The notes beneath the pieces were generated by a model that had not been told where the DNA came from, did not search any database, and saw only the letters and a program-made list of their open reading frames with translations. Of a DNA stretch of 64,000 nt, positions 44,807 to 54,800 are shown in pieces. The first letter of the stretch is position 1. The number at the start of each line of letters is the position of its first letter. Position numbers and translations under genes: made by a program. The stretch comes from Vulcanimicrobiota bacterium (GTDB taxonomy: Bacteria > Vulcanimicrobiota > Xenobia > Xenobiales > JADMJV01), in contig JAFKGI010000031.1 in NCBI GenBank assembly GCA_017307785.1, positions 1 through 64,000 on the forward strand, given 5' to 3'.

Positions 44807-45898
44807 ATGTTTCGACGTCTGGCATCGGTGGTTTTGGGACTGGCTCTGCTGTCCGGAGTGGCACTGGCGGATACCACCGCCAAGATCTCCATGGCCGAAC
44901 TGCGCACCAAAGGCATCGATACGCGCAACTTCTCGGTCTTCCACGTAGCGGGCGACGGTCGCACCATCCTGGCCTCCGACGAACCGGACTTCACCCTCAA
45001 AAAGAAGGGCATCCTGCGCCGCCTCTTCTTGATCAAACTCACTCCGGCTCTCAAAATCGAGAGCGTCAAGAAGTACGACCTGCCCATCCCCAAGATCGAG
45101 CAGGCCAACTTCACCCCCGACCTTCAGTCGGTGGTCATCAGCTCCAAGCGAGGCTCGGACATCCATAAGCTGGATCTGGGCGACGGCAAACTCAGCCCCA
45201 TCATGACGCACTCGCCGGGCACCGCCGGTTTCCGCATCCACGGAGACGTGTTTTCCAACTACGGCGGCAAGCTCTACACCGTCGGCTATTTCTACGACGA
45301 GAACGACGTGGCCGAGAAAGACGTCATGGCCGAGGTCAACCCCACTCTGACCGGTAAGGCCGCCTTTACCCAGCTGGTGGAAATCGCGCCCATTCAGCGT
45401 CAGCTGAACGGCATTCGCACCGAATCCTTGCTCAGCCCGCAGGGCATGCTCTTCTACACCGCCGACAAAACCGGCGAGAAGTGGGGAGCCTTCCGTTGGA
45501 GTCCTTCCAAAGGAGTGGAGCTGATCGACAAGGACGGCACGCTCATCGGCTCCTGGGGCGAAGGTCCCTTCGGCGTCTACTGCATGAAGCGAACCAGCGG
45601 CTACGACGTGACCCTGATCAATGCTCAGACCGGCCAGAAGACGCCGATCTATCAGGGCTCGGACAGCATGATGAATCCTTGTCTCTCCAATGAAGGCAAC
45701 ACCGTGGTGCTGAGCCACGCCAACCCCGACAAGTCGGCCACCTACTGGGTGGCCCAGGACACCGATGGCTACAAGCCGCGCAAGATTGGCGAGAATCTAG
45801 CTCCCGCCACCACCCGCATCTCCCACGACGGACAGGTCATCTGTCTCTATCAGGGCAGCAAGGGTCTGGTGCTGATCAAGCTCGACCCGCCGAAGTAG
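44807..45898 (+). CDS. secreted beta-propeller-like protein
   Basis: 363 residues with a signal peptide (MFRRLASVVLGLALLSGVALA). The mature part has TolB/WD-like repeats of short strands and turns (DGRTILASDEPD, DLQSVVISSKRGSD, SPQGMLFYTADKTGEKWGAF, SNEGNTVVLSHANPD, SHDGQVICLYQGSKG). These suggest a five- to six-bladed propeller in the periplasm or at the surface. The ligand is unknown. TAGGAGGC ribosome site overlaps the ileS stop, so it is probably transcribed with ileS. It overlaps the convergent fusion gene by 23 nt. Confidence 0.7.
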   Translation: MFRRLASVVLGLALLSGVALADTTAKISMAELRTKGIDTRNFSVFHVAGDGRTILASDEPDFTLKKKGILRRLFLIKLTPALKIESVKKYDLPIPKIEQANFTPDLQSVVISSKRGSDIHKLDLGDGKLSPIMTHSPGTAGFRIHGDVFSNYGGKLYTVGYFYDENDVAEKDVMAEVNPTLTGKAAFTQLVEIAPIQRQLNGIRTESLLSPQGMLFYTADKTGEKWGAFRWSPSKGVELIDKDGTLIGSWGEGPFGVYCMKRTSGYDVTLINAQTGQKTPIYQGSDSMMNPCLSNEGNTVVLSHANPDKSATYWVAQDTDGYKPRKIGENLAPATTRISHDGQVICLYQGSKGLVLIKLDPPK

Positions 45899-47666
45899 CC
45901 GGCCGCGCGGCCAGGGGATAACACTTCTTCCAGCATTCCACGAAGAGATCGTTGTCCTCGGCCGTGCGCACCGCGATTCGCAGGGCCCGACAGTCGACCT
46001 TGGAGCTGATGTCCTTGACGTAGATTCCGGACAGGCGCAGCATCTGGCGCAGGATCGCTTCCAGGTCGACTTCGGCGGTGATTTCCACCAGGAAGAAGTT
46101 GGCCGCGCTGGGCCAGATCCGACCCACCCCCGGACAACCCGCCAGCAGCCCCTTCATTCGCTCGCGTTCCAGACGCGTGGCCACGAAGCTGCGCTGCAGC
46201 GCGTCCCGATGCTTCAAGCCGGTTTCCAGGAAGAATTCGGCCAGGCTGTTGTTGTTCCAGATGGGTAGACGCACCTGGAAGAAGTCGTGTAGCTCGCGCT
46301 TGTGAGTGTAAAGATAGCCCATGCGCAGCCCGGGAACGCCCAGACTCTTGCCCAGGCTCTTCAGGACGATCAGGTTGGGCAGAGCCTCCAGAGTGGTCAG
46401 CGACGGTTGGTCGGAAAAGTCGATGAACGACTCATCCACCAGGAAGTCGACCTGCGGATGCTCGGAGATCCACTTCCAGAGAGTGGCGGTCGACCATAAG
46501 GTGCCGGTGGGATTGTTGGGATTGACCAGCACCACCAGACCGTAGGAGCCCAATCGTGCGCTCAAGTCCTGACTCTCGTCGGGATGGTCGCGGAAGGTGT
46601 CCGCATCTGAGAAGACTCGGGAATACTCGCCAAAAGTAGGCGAGGGAATCAAGACTTTCTTGCCCGCGTAAAACTCGGCCAGGATCGGATAGGCCTGACT
46701 GGCACCGTTGAGTAAAATCAACGGTTCCTCCTGGCAGCGCAGAAAGGTGGCCATCTTGCCGTCCATCACCGCCTGACGACTGCCGTAGTTGTGCATCAGG
46801 TCCGGCAGCTTCTGGCGCATTTCCTCGACCATGGCGTCGGTGGGGAAGTAGATGTTGCGGATGAAGTTGAAATCGATGACCGGGAAGTTCCACAGCCCGC
46901 CGAAGTTGTATTCCAGCTGGTTGAGCAGGCGCTGCCCGTCAAAAATTGCCTGGGCGCGCACCACGTCGTGGGGGTCGTCGAGTTCAGCCCAGGCCTCGTC
47001 CCCGAGCACCTCGCCCTTCAGGCGCAGCTGGCCGGCGTAGATCAACATCCCCAGGATCTTCTCGTAGTAACAGTTCTCTTCGAAGCGCTCGGTGTAGTAA
47101 GCCAGCATCTGCAGCAGCGGCCCGTAGGCAAAGGCGTGGGAGAACTTGTAAATGTTGACCGTCTTGTAGCGGGTCACTCCATCGCGCTGCTGACGCTCGG
47201 GCGGGATGATGTCATGCACCCAACCCTCGCGCAGTTCGGCCACGGTACCATCCATGCCGCTCTTGAAGGGGGCCAGAATGGCCACTTCCGAAGCCGGTGA
47301 ATCCACCGCCCGGCGCAGCACCGAGAAGTCGAAAATCAGGTCCGCTTCCAGCAACAGAAACTCGTCGCGCAGATCATAGCCCTGCAGGGCCCGCAGCAAA
47401 CTGACCACGTTGTTGGTGTCTTCGAAGCGCTCGTTGAAAACGTATTCCAGCCGCATTCCCTTGTAGGCCGAACCCAGGTGGGCCTGGAGCTGATCGTGCA
47501 TGTAGCCGGTCAGCAGCATCACTTCGCTCACGCCGACCTGCAGCAGCCCTTCCAGCATGCGATCGACCAGGGTGGAGTCGCCCACCGGCAACAGACACTT
47601 GTGGGTTTCCTGAGTGAGGGGATACATGCGGCGACCGGCGCCGGCGGCCAGAATGACAGCTTTCAT
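45876..47666 (-). CDS. LicC-like nucleotidyltransferase fused to a class I/II aminotransferase
   Basis: 596 residues from ATG 47666 (MKAVILAAGAGRRM, family start). Residues 1-235 are a CTP-type nucleotidyltransferase: LAAGAGRR, HKCLLPVGD, EADLIFD and RYKTVNIYKFS. Residues about 240-596 are a fold-type I PLP enzyme close to HisC/CobD decarboxylase-transaminases: NGASQAYPIL, NPNNPTGTLW, LVDESFIDF, and the PLP Lys in SLGKSLGVPGLRMGY. LicC/PntC-like fusions activate aminoalcohol or aminophosphonate phosphates as CMP derivatives. The transaminase/decarboxylase half would supply the aminoalkyl group. It lies in an operon after the LicD-like gene (17-nt gap). Confidence 0.8.
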   Translation of the reverse strand: MKAVILAAGAGRRMYPLTQETHKCLLPVGDSTLVDRMLEGLLQVGVSEVMLLTGYMHDQLQAHLGSAYKGMRLEYVFNERFEDTNNVVSLLRALQGYDLRDEFLLLEADLIFDFSVLRRAVDSPASEVAILAPFKSGMDGTVAELREGWVHDIIPPERQQRDGVTRYKTVNIYKFSHAFAYGPLLQMLAYYTERFEENCYYEKILGMLIYAGQLRLKGEVLGDEAWAELDDPHDVVRAQAIFDGQRLLNQLEYNFGGLWNFPVIDFNFIRNIYFPTDAMVEEMRQKLPDLMHNYGSRQAVMDGKMATFLRCQEEPLILLNGASQAYPILAEFYAGKKVLIPSPTFGEYSRVFSDADTFRDHPDESQDLSARLGSYGLVVLVNPNNPTGTLWSTATLWKWISEHPQVDFLVDESFIDFSDQPSLTTLEALPNLIVLKSLGKSLGVPGLRMGYLYTHKRELHDFFQVRLPIWNNNSLAEFFLETGLKHRDALQRSFVATRLERERMKGLLAGCPGVGRIWPSAANFFLVEITAEVDLEAILRQMLRLSGIYVKDISSKVDCRALRIAVRTAEDNDLFVECWKKCYPLAARPATSAGRA

Positions 47667-47683
47667 GCTGCGCATCTTCTCCT

Positions 47684-48286
47684 TTATGGAGCGTGCCAAA
47701 ACCCCGTGGCCGGGTCTAGCTTACCGTCGCTGCCCAGATATTGGTAAGTCCAGACCAGCAATTCCTCGACCTGATTGGTGACGCGCGTGGGCTGGCCGAG
47801 AAACTCCTCGGGTCGAGTCGGCAGCAGCATCTCGCGCGGCACCGGCGTGCGGTCGGCCACGTAGTGACTGTTCAAGAACAGTCGCATGCAGTCGCCCTCC
47901 TGGGCGTAAAAATAAAGGTCGGCCGCGAACAGACCACCGCGAATGTAGAGCTTGGGCCCGCCGTGCTTGTGGCTGGTGTCGACCATCGCATAGCCCGCCG
48001 GCAGACGGTGCCGATAGTCGAGCAGGCGCTGATACATTTCGACCGGCAGACCGAAGTCGATGTCGCTATCGCCCAGGATCATATCGCGGTCACGCCAGTA
48101 GCCCAGCAGAGTGCCGTAGGCCAGCCAGTAGTCGACTTCCAGTTCCTGCAGAAAGGCATTGATCACCAGATAGAACTTGCGCAGGTCGGACCGCTGCTTG
48201 TGTCGTCCGCCCAGCCAGCGGCTGTAGCGCAGGCGCCGCAGCACCACCGTAACCTGGTAAATGGCTTCCTGGAAAAGGGCGTTCAT
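47684..48286 (-). CDS. LicD-like phosphotransferase
   Basis: 200 residues. The nucleotidyltransferase-fold core of LicD proteins is visible: WLAYGTLLGYWRDRDMI, then GDSDIDFGLP with the metal Asp residues, and a later KLYIRGGLFAADLYFY strand. LicD transfers a phosphoaminoalcohol (phosphocholine in known systems) from its CDP form to surface glycans. Pairing with the downstream LicC-like fusion points to activation plus transfer. The start ATG overlaps the preceding BolA stop by 4 nt. Confidence 0.75.
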   Translation of the reverse strand: MNALFQEAIYQVTVVLRRLRYSRWLGGRHKQRSDLRKFYLVINAFLQELEVDYWLAYGTLLGYWRDRDMILGDSDIDFGLPVEMYQRLLDYRHRLPAGYAMVDTSHKHGGPKLYIRGGLFAADLYFYAQEGDCMRLFLNSHYVADRTPVPREMLLPTRPEEFLGQPTRVTNQVEELLVWTYQYLGSDGKLDPATGFWHAP

Positions 48287-48552
48287 TCGTCCGGACTAAG
48301 CGTTTTGAGGGCCAGTGCGTGCACCGGTCCCGCCATCTCCTCGCGCAAAATCTGATAGACGGCCCGCTGCCGGGCCACCTTGTTCATGCCGGAAAAGCTG
48401 GCGCTGGTCAGCTCCACCTCAAAATGAGACTCGCCGGTGCCGGGGCTGCCGGCGTGACCGGCGTGCTGGTGGGAGACATTGCGCACCACCAGCTGAGTGG
48501 GCTGGAAGGCTTCTTCCAGCTTGGTTTTAATGGTTTCTTCTACCTTTGCCAT
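48283..48552 (-). CDS. BolA-family protein
   Basis: 89 residues. Class II KH-like fold with the family's landmarks: helix EETIKTKLEEAFQP, HFEVELTSASFSG, VARQRAVYQILREEM and the conserved C-terminal HALALKTLSP with its invariant His. BolA proteins work with glutaredoxins in Fe-S handling and in stress or morphology control. ATG 48552 is taken because upstream in-frame residues do not fit the family. It overlaps the LicD-like gene by 4 nt, though a functional link is not obvious. Confidence 0.85.
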   Translation of the reverse strand: MAKVEETIKTKLEEAFQPTQLVVRNVSHQHAGHAGSPGTGESHFEVELTSASFSGMNKVARQRAVYQILREEMAGPVHALALKTLSPDE

Positions 48553-48635
48553 AACCAGATCGCGCTTCTGGAGCAACAGGACTTGAGCCTGCTTTTGACA
48601 AACTTTCAACGTCACAAGCCCCTGGAGGAGAACAA

Positions 48636-49139
48636 ATGAGCGAACAAGCCACTATCCAACGTTCGGGACCGGAACAGTCTCGCCTCAACGACATGCTGAG
48701 GGACTTTCAAGAATGGCGCCTGAGCAAGGGCCTGGGTGCGTTCGCCATCAAGTTCGTGGAAGACGAAGAAGCCTGGGAAATCGGCCTGGGCACCGAGCTT
48801 CCTCCGGTGCTCGTCTATCTCAGCGACATCGACGCGGATTTCTATCACGAGCACGCCGCCGTTTTCATCGAGTGCCAGGTGGGCGAGATTTCCACCGACA
48901 CCAACATCCAGAAGTATCTGGCCTTCGCCGGCACGGAGATGGTGCTCTCGCGCCTCAGCCTGCGCACCGAAGACGAAAACCCGCTGCTGGTAGTGGAAGC
49001 TGCCTGTCCTTTCGGACTGGTCCGCTTCGAGCTGCTGGAGATGCTGCTCCAGGAAGTGGCCGCCATCGGCGCCGACCTGATCGACCTGGCCGAGGGCCGC
49101 ATCGATCCGGATCAGGAAGACGAAGCCGAAGCCAGCTGA
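48636..49139 (+). CDS. YbjN-like protein (type III chaperone-like fold)
   Basis: 167 residues, acidic, without signal peptide. The layout (RLNDMLRDFQEWRLSKG helix, VYLSDIDADFYHEHAAVFIECQ strands, VLSRLSLRTEDENPLLVVEAACPF, then an acidic C-terminal helix) matches YbjN-like/Tir-chaperone-like small proteins. The best inference is a soluble chaperone or adaptor; assignment is by pattern only. TGGAGGAGA ribosome site is strong. It is divergent from BolA. Confidence 0.55.
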   Translation: MSEQATIQRSGPEQSRLNDMLRDFQEWRLSKGLGAFAIKFVEDEEAWEIGLGTELPPVLVYLSDIDADFYHEHAAVFIECQVGEISTDTNIQKYLAFAGTEMVLSRLSLRTEDENPLLVVEAACPFGLVRFELLEMLLQEVAAIGADLIDLAEGRIDPDQEDEAEAS

Positions 49140-49822
49140 GCGGTGAAGACGACCTTGCGGTCGCTTTCCCGCCAGCCCTGAAACAGACCGCGGGGGCCGT
49201 GTTGGACCACCACCACGTCGCCCTCGCAGACTTCCGTTAGGAAGTTGACCTCGTAATTGGCCAGCTGGTGGCTACGGTGCACGCTCATGGGCAAAGAGTC
49301 CAGAACCCACTGGGCATAGCGCAGGTTGTTCACGTGTCCGTTCAGGTCCAGGTCGCTGGGCTGGACCTGGAAACGCGCCTGACCCTCGGCCACCTCAAAA
49401 GGTTCGATGCGCACCGGCTGGAAGTCGAAAGTCCCCTCGCGCAGGAAGTTCGCTTCCCCCAGTTGCGGCGTGCGCGGATGACGGGAAACCATGTCGATCG
49501 ACATCCAGGTGCCCACTCCGCGCGCGCAACCCACGATCTCGAAATCGCGAAACACCAGCAGCCCGCGCGGCGGCCGCAGCCAGGTGCGCAATTCCACCAC
49601 TTCATTCCAGGACGGCCAACGCTCGACCTCGATGCGTTGCCGGGCCAATACCCAGGCCTGGGAATGCCCGGTCGAGACGCTGTAGCCGTGGCCCGCGTGC
49701 TCGGCGTGGTTCCAGGCCATTTCCTGAAACAGCGCCAGCAAACCCGGCAGACTCAGCCGTCGCTGAAAGTCCACCAGGTAGCTGGTCACCGGTTGGGATT
49801 GGGTCCAAATTGCTTGCTTCAT
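49112..49822 (-). CDS. acyl-ACP thioesterase (FatA/B-like)
   Basis: 236 residues. Two hot-dog domains: the N-terminal one carries LPGLLALFQEMAWNHAEHAG and WVLARQRIEVERWP; the C-terminal one has the active-site loop SDLDLNGHVNNLRYAQWVLD with the conserved Asp, Asn and His. It releases fatty acids from acyl carrier protein. It overlaps the YbjN-like gene convergently by 28 nt and follows the htpG terminator. Confidence 0.9.
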   Translation of the reverse strand: MKQAIWTQSQPVTSYLVDFQRRLSLPGLLALFQEMAWNHAEHAGHGYSVSTGHSQAWVLARQRIEVERWPSWNEVVELRTWLRPPRGLLVFRDFEIVGCARGVGTWMSIDMVSRHPRTPQLGEANFLREGTFDFQPVRIEPFEVAEGQARFQVQPSDLDLNGHVNNLRYAQWVLDSLPMSVHRSHQLANYEVNFLTEVCEGDVVVVQHGPRGLFQGWRESDRKVVFTAQLASASSS

Positions 49823-49823
49823 A

Positions 49824-49862
49824 AAAGAAAACGAGGCTGACCCTGAAAGGGGCCAACCTCGT
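49824..49862 (-). terminator. terminator of htpG
   Basis: Read on the minus strand: ACGAGG stem closing with CCTCGT (outer pairs 49831-49836 / 49857-49862) around an inner TGACCC/GGGGCCA stem, followed by TTTTCTTTT (49824-49832). It is placed between the htpG stop and the thioesterase ATG. Confidence 0.85.
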
Positions 49863-49869
49863 CCTTCAA

Positions 49870-51768
49870 CTACAGGCTCTTGGAGAGGGCCTGAGCGACC
49901 TGGCGAGTGAACTCGGCCGGTTTGGCCAGCTCACCACCTTCGGCCAGTAGCGCCAGCGAATACAGCAACGAAGCCAGAGTGCCCAGATCGGCACTGTCCT
50001 TGTTGGCGTCGTAGCCGCTCTGCAGCTTCTGCACGAACGGGTGGTCCGGATTCACTTCGAGGATGCGAGGCTGGGGCGGCATTTCCTGACCCATGGCCTT
50101 CATCAGCTTCTCGAAATGGGGGCTCACGCCGTTCTCCTCGGTCACCAGACAGGCCGGCGACTCGTGCAGACGACTGGAGACACGCACTTCCTTAACGCCT
50201 TCCAGCTTGGAGCCCATCCAGCTCAAGAAAGTGGCCATTTCCTTGTTCTGCTTCTCGCGGTCTTCCTGAGCCTTTTTCTTCTCTTCCTCGCTACCCAGTT
50301 CGAGCTCGCCTGCAGCGGCCGAGACGAACTTGACGTCCTGGAAGTCCTGCACCACGCTCAGCCAGATCTCATCAACCGGCTCGTTGAAGAGCAGCACTTC
50401 GACGCCCTTCTTGGTGAAGGTCTCCAGGTGGGGAGACTCACGCAACTGGCTCAGGTTTTCGCCGGCCAGGAAGTAGATGGCTTCTTGTCCTTCGGCCATG
50501 CGGCCCTTGTAGGTCTCCAGGGAAACCCACTCGTCGCCCTTGGTCGAGTGGAACTGGGCCAGTTCCAGCAGGTTGTCGCGGCGGGCCGCATCCTGGTAGA
50601 TGCCTTCCTTGAGCAGACGACCGAACTGTTCCCAGAACTGCTCGAACTTCTCGGGGTGGTCCGCCTTCATGGACTTCAGAGCGTCACAAACCTTGCGCAC
50701 CAGGTGCTTGCGGATCTGCTCGATCTGGCGCTCCTTCTGGAGCAATTCGCGCGACAGGTTCAGGGGCAGGTCGCTGGCGTCCACCACGCCGCGAATGAAG
50801 CGCAGGTAGGTGGGCAGCAGCTCTTCGCAGCGGTCGGAAATGAGCACGCGGCGTACGTAAAGCTGCAGGCCGCCGCGGTGGTCCTGAGTCATCAGGTCCA
50901 TGCCGGCTTTGCTGGGGATGAACAGCAGGGCCTCATATTCGAAGGTGCCCTCGGCCTTGACCTTGAGCGTTTCCAAAGGCTCGTTCCAGTCTTTGGAAAT
51001 GTGCTGGTAGAACTCCTTATATTCTTCTTCGCTGACCTCGTCCTTGGAACGCGACCAGAGGGCCTTCATGGAGTTCAAAGTCTCGTCTTCCACCGTGGTC
51101 ACGGGCGGCTCGCCCTGGGTCACGGTGCGCTGCATGCGGATGGGGTAGCGGATGAAGTCCGAGTGCTTCTTGACGATGTCCTTCACCGTCCAGAAGCTGG
51201 TGAAGTCGCGCAGGCCGTTTTCTTCGTCCTTTTCGCGCAGCTTCAGGGTGATGGTGGTGCCGCGCTCGGTGCGCTCGCCCTCGCCTACCGTGTAGGTGCC
51301 GTCGCCGTTGGAAGTCCAGAGCACGGCCGCGTCGCTGTCGTAGCGCAGGCTGTCGACGGTGACTTCGGTGGCCACGATGAAGCTCGAGTAAAAGCCGATA
51401 CCGAACTGACCGATCAGGTCGTTGACGTCGCCTTTCTCCTTGAGTTTCGAGACGAAGTCTTTGGTGCCGGACTTGGCGATGGTTCCCAGCAGGTTGACCA
51501 CGTCGTCCTTGCTCATGCCGACGCCGTTGTCGCTGATGCTCAGCGTGCGCTCGCCCGGATCGACCGACAGGCGGATGTGCAGATCGCTGACGTCCAGCGG
51601 CTTATCGTGGGACTGGGTGGCCTCCAGGCGCACCTTGTCGAGAGCGTCGGACGAGTTGGAGATCAACTCGCGCAAAAAGATTTCTTTCTCGGAGTAAACC
51701 GAGTGGACCATGAGCTCGAGTAGCTGACGGGTCTCGGCCTGAAATTCGTGAGTTTCTACTGCTGACAT
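49870..51768 (-). CDS. htpG: Hsp90-family molecular chaperone HtpG
   Basis: 632 residues, standard length. ATP-dependent chaperone. Landmarks: FQAETRQLLELMVHSVYSEK, ELISNSSDALDKVR with the catalytic Glu region, DNGVGMSKDDVVNLLGTIAKSG, GQFGIGFYSSFIVA, then the middle domain (LYVRRVLISDRCEELLP) and C-terminal dimer domain. AGGAGA lies 8 nt before ATG 51768, which supports this start over the upstream in-frame ATG. It is followed by its own terminator and lies 70 nt downstream of the TPR gene start region. Confidence 0.97.
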   Translation of the reverse strand: MSAVETHEFQAETRQLLELMVHSVYSEKEIFLRELISNSSDALDKVRLEATQSHDKPLDVSDLHIRLSVDPGERTLSISDNGVGMSKDDVVNLLGTIAKSGTKDFVSKLKEKGDVNDLIGQFGIGFYSSFIVATEVTVDSLRYDSDAAVLWTSNGDGTYTVGEGERTERGTTITLKLREKDEENGLRDFTSFWTVKDIVKKHSDFIRYPIRMQRTVTQGEPPVTTVEDETLNSMKALWSRSKDEVSEEEYKEFYQHISKDWNEPLETLKVKAEGTFEYEALLFIPSKAGMDLMTQDHRGGLQLYVRRVLISDRCEELLPTYLRFIRGVVDASDLPLNLSRELLQKERQIEQIRKHLVRKVCDALKSMKADHPEKFEQFWEQFGRLLKEGIYQDAARRDNLLELAQFHSTKGDEWVSLETYKGRMAEGQEAIYFLAGENLSQLRESPHLETFTKKGVEVLLFNEPVDEIWLSVVQDFQDVKFVSAAAGELELGSEEEKKKAQEDREKQNKEMATFLSWMGSKLEGVKEVRVSSRLHESPACLVTEENGVSPHFEKLMKAMGQEMPPQPRILEVNPDHPFVQKLQSGYDANKDSADLGTLASLLYSLALLAEGGELAKPAEFTRQVAQALSKSL

Positions 51769-51838
51769 TGGCAAATCTCCTGAGGGTAATGACACCCTAG
51801 GAAACTCCATGGACTGTTAGATTTGCGTTAGATTAGTC

Positions 51839-54800
51839 TTAGTCTTCTAATTCTAGTTCGGCCAGCTGCTGCGAGCGGCGCAAAGCCTGGCTGGCCAGTT
51901 CGCCCTTGCCCATGCGCTCGTAGATCTCACCCAGCTCCCGATAGCCCTCGGAAGTGGCTTCCAACTTGACGTACTTACGATACTGCAGCACGGCCAGGCT
52001 GTCGGAGCCGGTATGGGCGTAGGCACGGGCCAGATTGAGCACGTGATAAGGCTCATCCGGAGATTCCAGAGAGAGCTCGCGGAAGACCTTGAGCAGCCCC
52101 GGCACGTCGTCCAGGAAACCCCGGAAAATGGCCAGACGAATGCGACTGTCGTCCGGGTTGCGCTCCAACAGGGCGACCAGCTCTTCGTTGCTCTCCTCGC
52201 CGGTCAAGGTCACTTCCTCGAACTCGGCGCTCTTGAACGGAGTATTCGGCTCTTCGACCGGTGGCGGCGGCGGCGCGGGAGGCTCTTCCACCTTGGGAGG
52301 AGCGTCCTGAAAGCTCATCATCCACTCGACGATTTGACTTTGCGTATTGGCGGGCGGTTCCGGTTCGGTCACCGGAGGCGGGGAAACCGGCGCGGGTTCG
52401 ACCACGGGCTCTGGTTCGGCTGCCTCCGGTTCCAAGCTGGGCTCGGGCTCGGTCACCGGCGGCGCACTCACCACCGGAGGTGCACTCACCACCGGAGGTG
52501 CCACCTCCACCACTTCCACCACTTCGGCCAGAATCGGCTCCGGCTCGGTCATCGGAGGAGGGGCCAGCGGTGCCGCCAGTCCAACCGGAGCGGCCAGGCC
52601 CACCGGTTCACTGAAAAACACGGGCTCGGGCTCGGCTACCACCGCCACCGGCTCCGGCTCCGGCTCCACCACCACCGGCTCTTCCTCGGTGTAGGGCACG
52701 GGAACGGGTTCCGGTTCGGCAACAGGCTCGACCACTTCCACCGTCACTTCGGCAACTTCCTCGAGAACCGGCGGCGCCTCCAGGGCGGGCACCAGCTGGC
52801 GCAGCGGCTCCACCCAGGAGCGCAACTGGTTGGCTCCAGCGCCGTCGCCTTCGCCCTCCAAACGGTCGGCCCAGAGCGAAAGCACCCGCACCTGATGGCC
52901 CGCAATGGCCAGGTCGTCGGGACGGAAATTGCGCGCATCGGTCAAGAACAGGGCCGCCTGCTTGTACCAACCGGCCTGCTCCAGCTGCAGAGCCAGTCCC
53001 AGATAATGGGCGCCCAGATTGGCCAGGTTTTCGCCGGGATTGAGCCCGGCCGTCATGTCTTCCAGGGCCAGCCGCGAAATCACCGTGCTCTGCCATGCGT
53101 CCTGCACCGGCTCTTCGGTGTCCACCAGCAAGTCGTCCATCGGCGGAGGCAAAAGCGTGCTCACTGGCGTGGGCGGAACGTCCTCGTCCAGTTCAAAAAG
53201 CGGTGGGGGAGCCAGCCCGGAAGTTGGCGGAGTCAAATCGTCCAGATCGCCCAGCGGCGGCGGAGCCGACAAACCGGACTTGGGCTTCATGTCCAGCGGA
53301 GCCCAGAGCGGATCGTCGATGCTGTCGAACTTCTCTTCCTCCGGCACGGGCGGAGCCACCAGCGCCTGCTGCAGTTCGCTCAGAGCCGGGTCGTTGGGGT
53401 GCAGCTTACGCACCTGCTCGATGTGGATGCGAGCTTTGTCGGAGTTGCCTTTCTCCTGGAAATGGCGGGCTGCCCGCAGGTGAAACTCGCGGTGGTTCTC
53501 CTTGGCCTGGGGGCTGGTGGGATAGACGTTCAGCACAAAATCCAGCGCCTCTTCGGCCAGGGCGTGCTGCTGGTTGGCTTCCAGCGCCTCGACCCAGTCT
53601 TTCAGGAAATCCGCCGGAACCCGGTGGTCGCCTTTGCGGCTGACGCAGATCTGACGGATGAATTCGTTGATCGAGTCCTTCTGGTTGCGCTCCAGGTAGA
53701 GCTTGGTGAGCTCGTGGATGGCGGGACGCAGGGTCAGGTCGATTTGAATGGCCTGCCGGTAGTGGTCGGCGGCCGTCTGCCACTGGCCCGTGCGCCGAGC
53801 CACATGGCCCAGGCCCAGTTGCGAGGGAGCATGCTGCGGCGACAGGCGCAGCACCATCTGAAAGCTGTTGCGCGCATCTTCGGTCTGACCCAGGTTGAGC
53901 AGCGCCACCGCCAACTGATAGTGGGCCTCGACGTTCTGAGCGTCGATCTGCACCGCCTGACGGAAGGCATCGGCCGCTTCCTGATTGCGTCCCGCCTCCA
54001 GGCAGCAGCGGCCGAAGAGCAGTTGACTTTCCTTGCTGTGCGGATTGAGCGCCACCGCCTTTTTGGCGGCGTCCAGGGCCAGCTCCACCTTGCCTAACTC
54101 TAAGAGGGCGCGCGAACTCTGGTACTGATACTGAGAATCGTTGGGACGCAGCTGCGCGGCTGTGCCGAAGGCGTCGGCCGCCTGTTGAATCTGACCCTGA
54201 CTGCGATAGATCAGTCCCAGGTTGTAGGCCGCGAAATAATCTTTAGGGTTGAACTCGACCGTCTTGGCAAAGTAGCGGGCGGCCGTGGGCAGGTCGCCCT
54301 TCTGCTGGTAAGCCTTGGCCAGACTGGAGTGGATCTCCACGTCGTTGGCGTTGATCTCCAGGGCCTGCTGCAGCGTCTCGATGCCCAGATCCAGTCCGCC
54401 CAGTTGAATGCACAGGCTGCCCATCTGGCAGAGCGCCTTGTAGTCGAGCGGATCGACGGCCACTGCCTGCTGATAGTAAGAAATGGCCGCTTCGAAGCGA
54501 TACAACTCTTTGCAGCATTCGGCCAGACCCACCAGCGCGGCGGCGCAGTCGGGCTTGACCTGCAGGGTCTTCTGAAAGCGTGCGGTGGCCTGTTCGTGAC
54601 GGCCCTGGCGCATAAAGATCTGACCCAGCTCCAGATGGCTCTGCCAGTGATTGGGGTCGATGGTGGAGGCCCGCTCGTAGTAGCGGGTGGCCTGGACCAC
54701 CGAATTCATCTGGACGTAGTGACGGCCGAGTCGGAAACACAGGTCGACGTTGTCGGGGTTTTGCTCGGCCAGTCGCTGCAGCACCTGCAGAGCCTGGTCG

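Noticed and set aside
48595..48636. TTGACA promoter before the YbjN-like gene
   Set aside because: A perfect minus-35-like hexamer is present but no minus-10 element is found at a proper distance.
50041..51723. Antisense open frame of 560 codons opposite htpG
   Set aside because: HtpG on the minus strand is complete and conserved; the antisense product has no domain or ribosome site.
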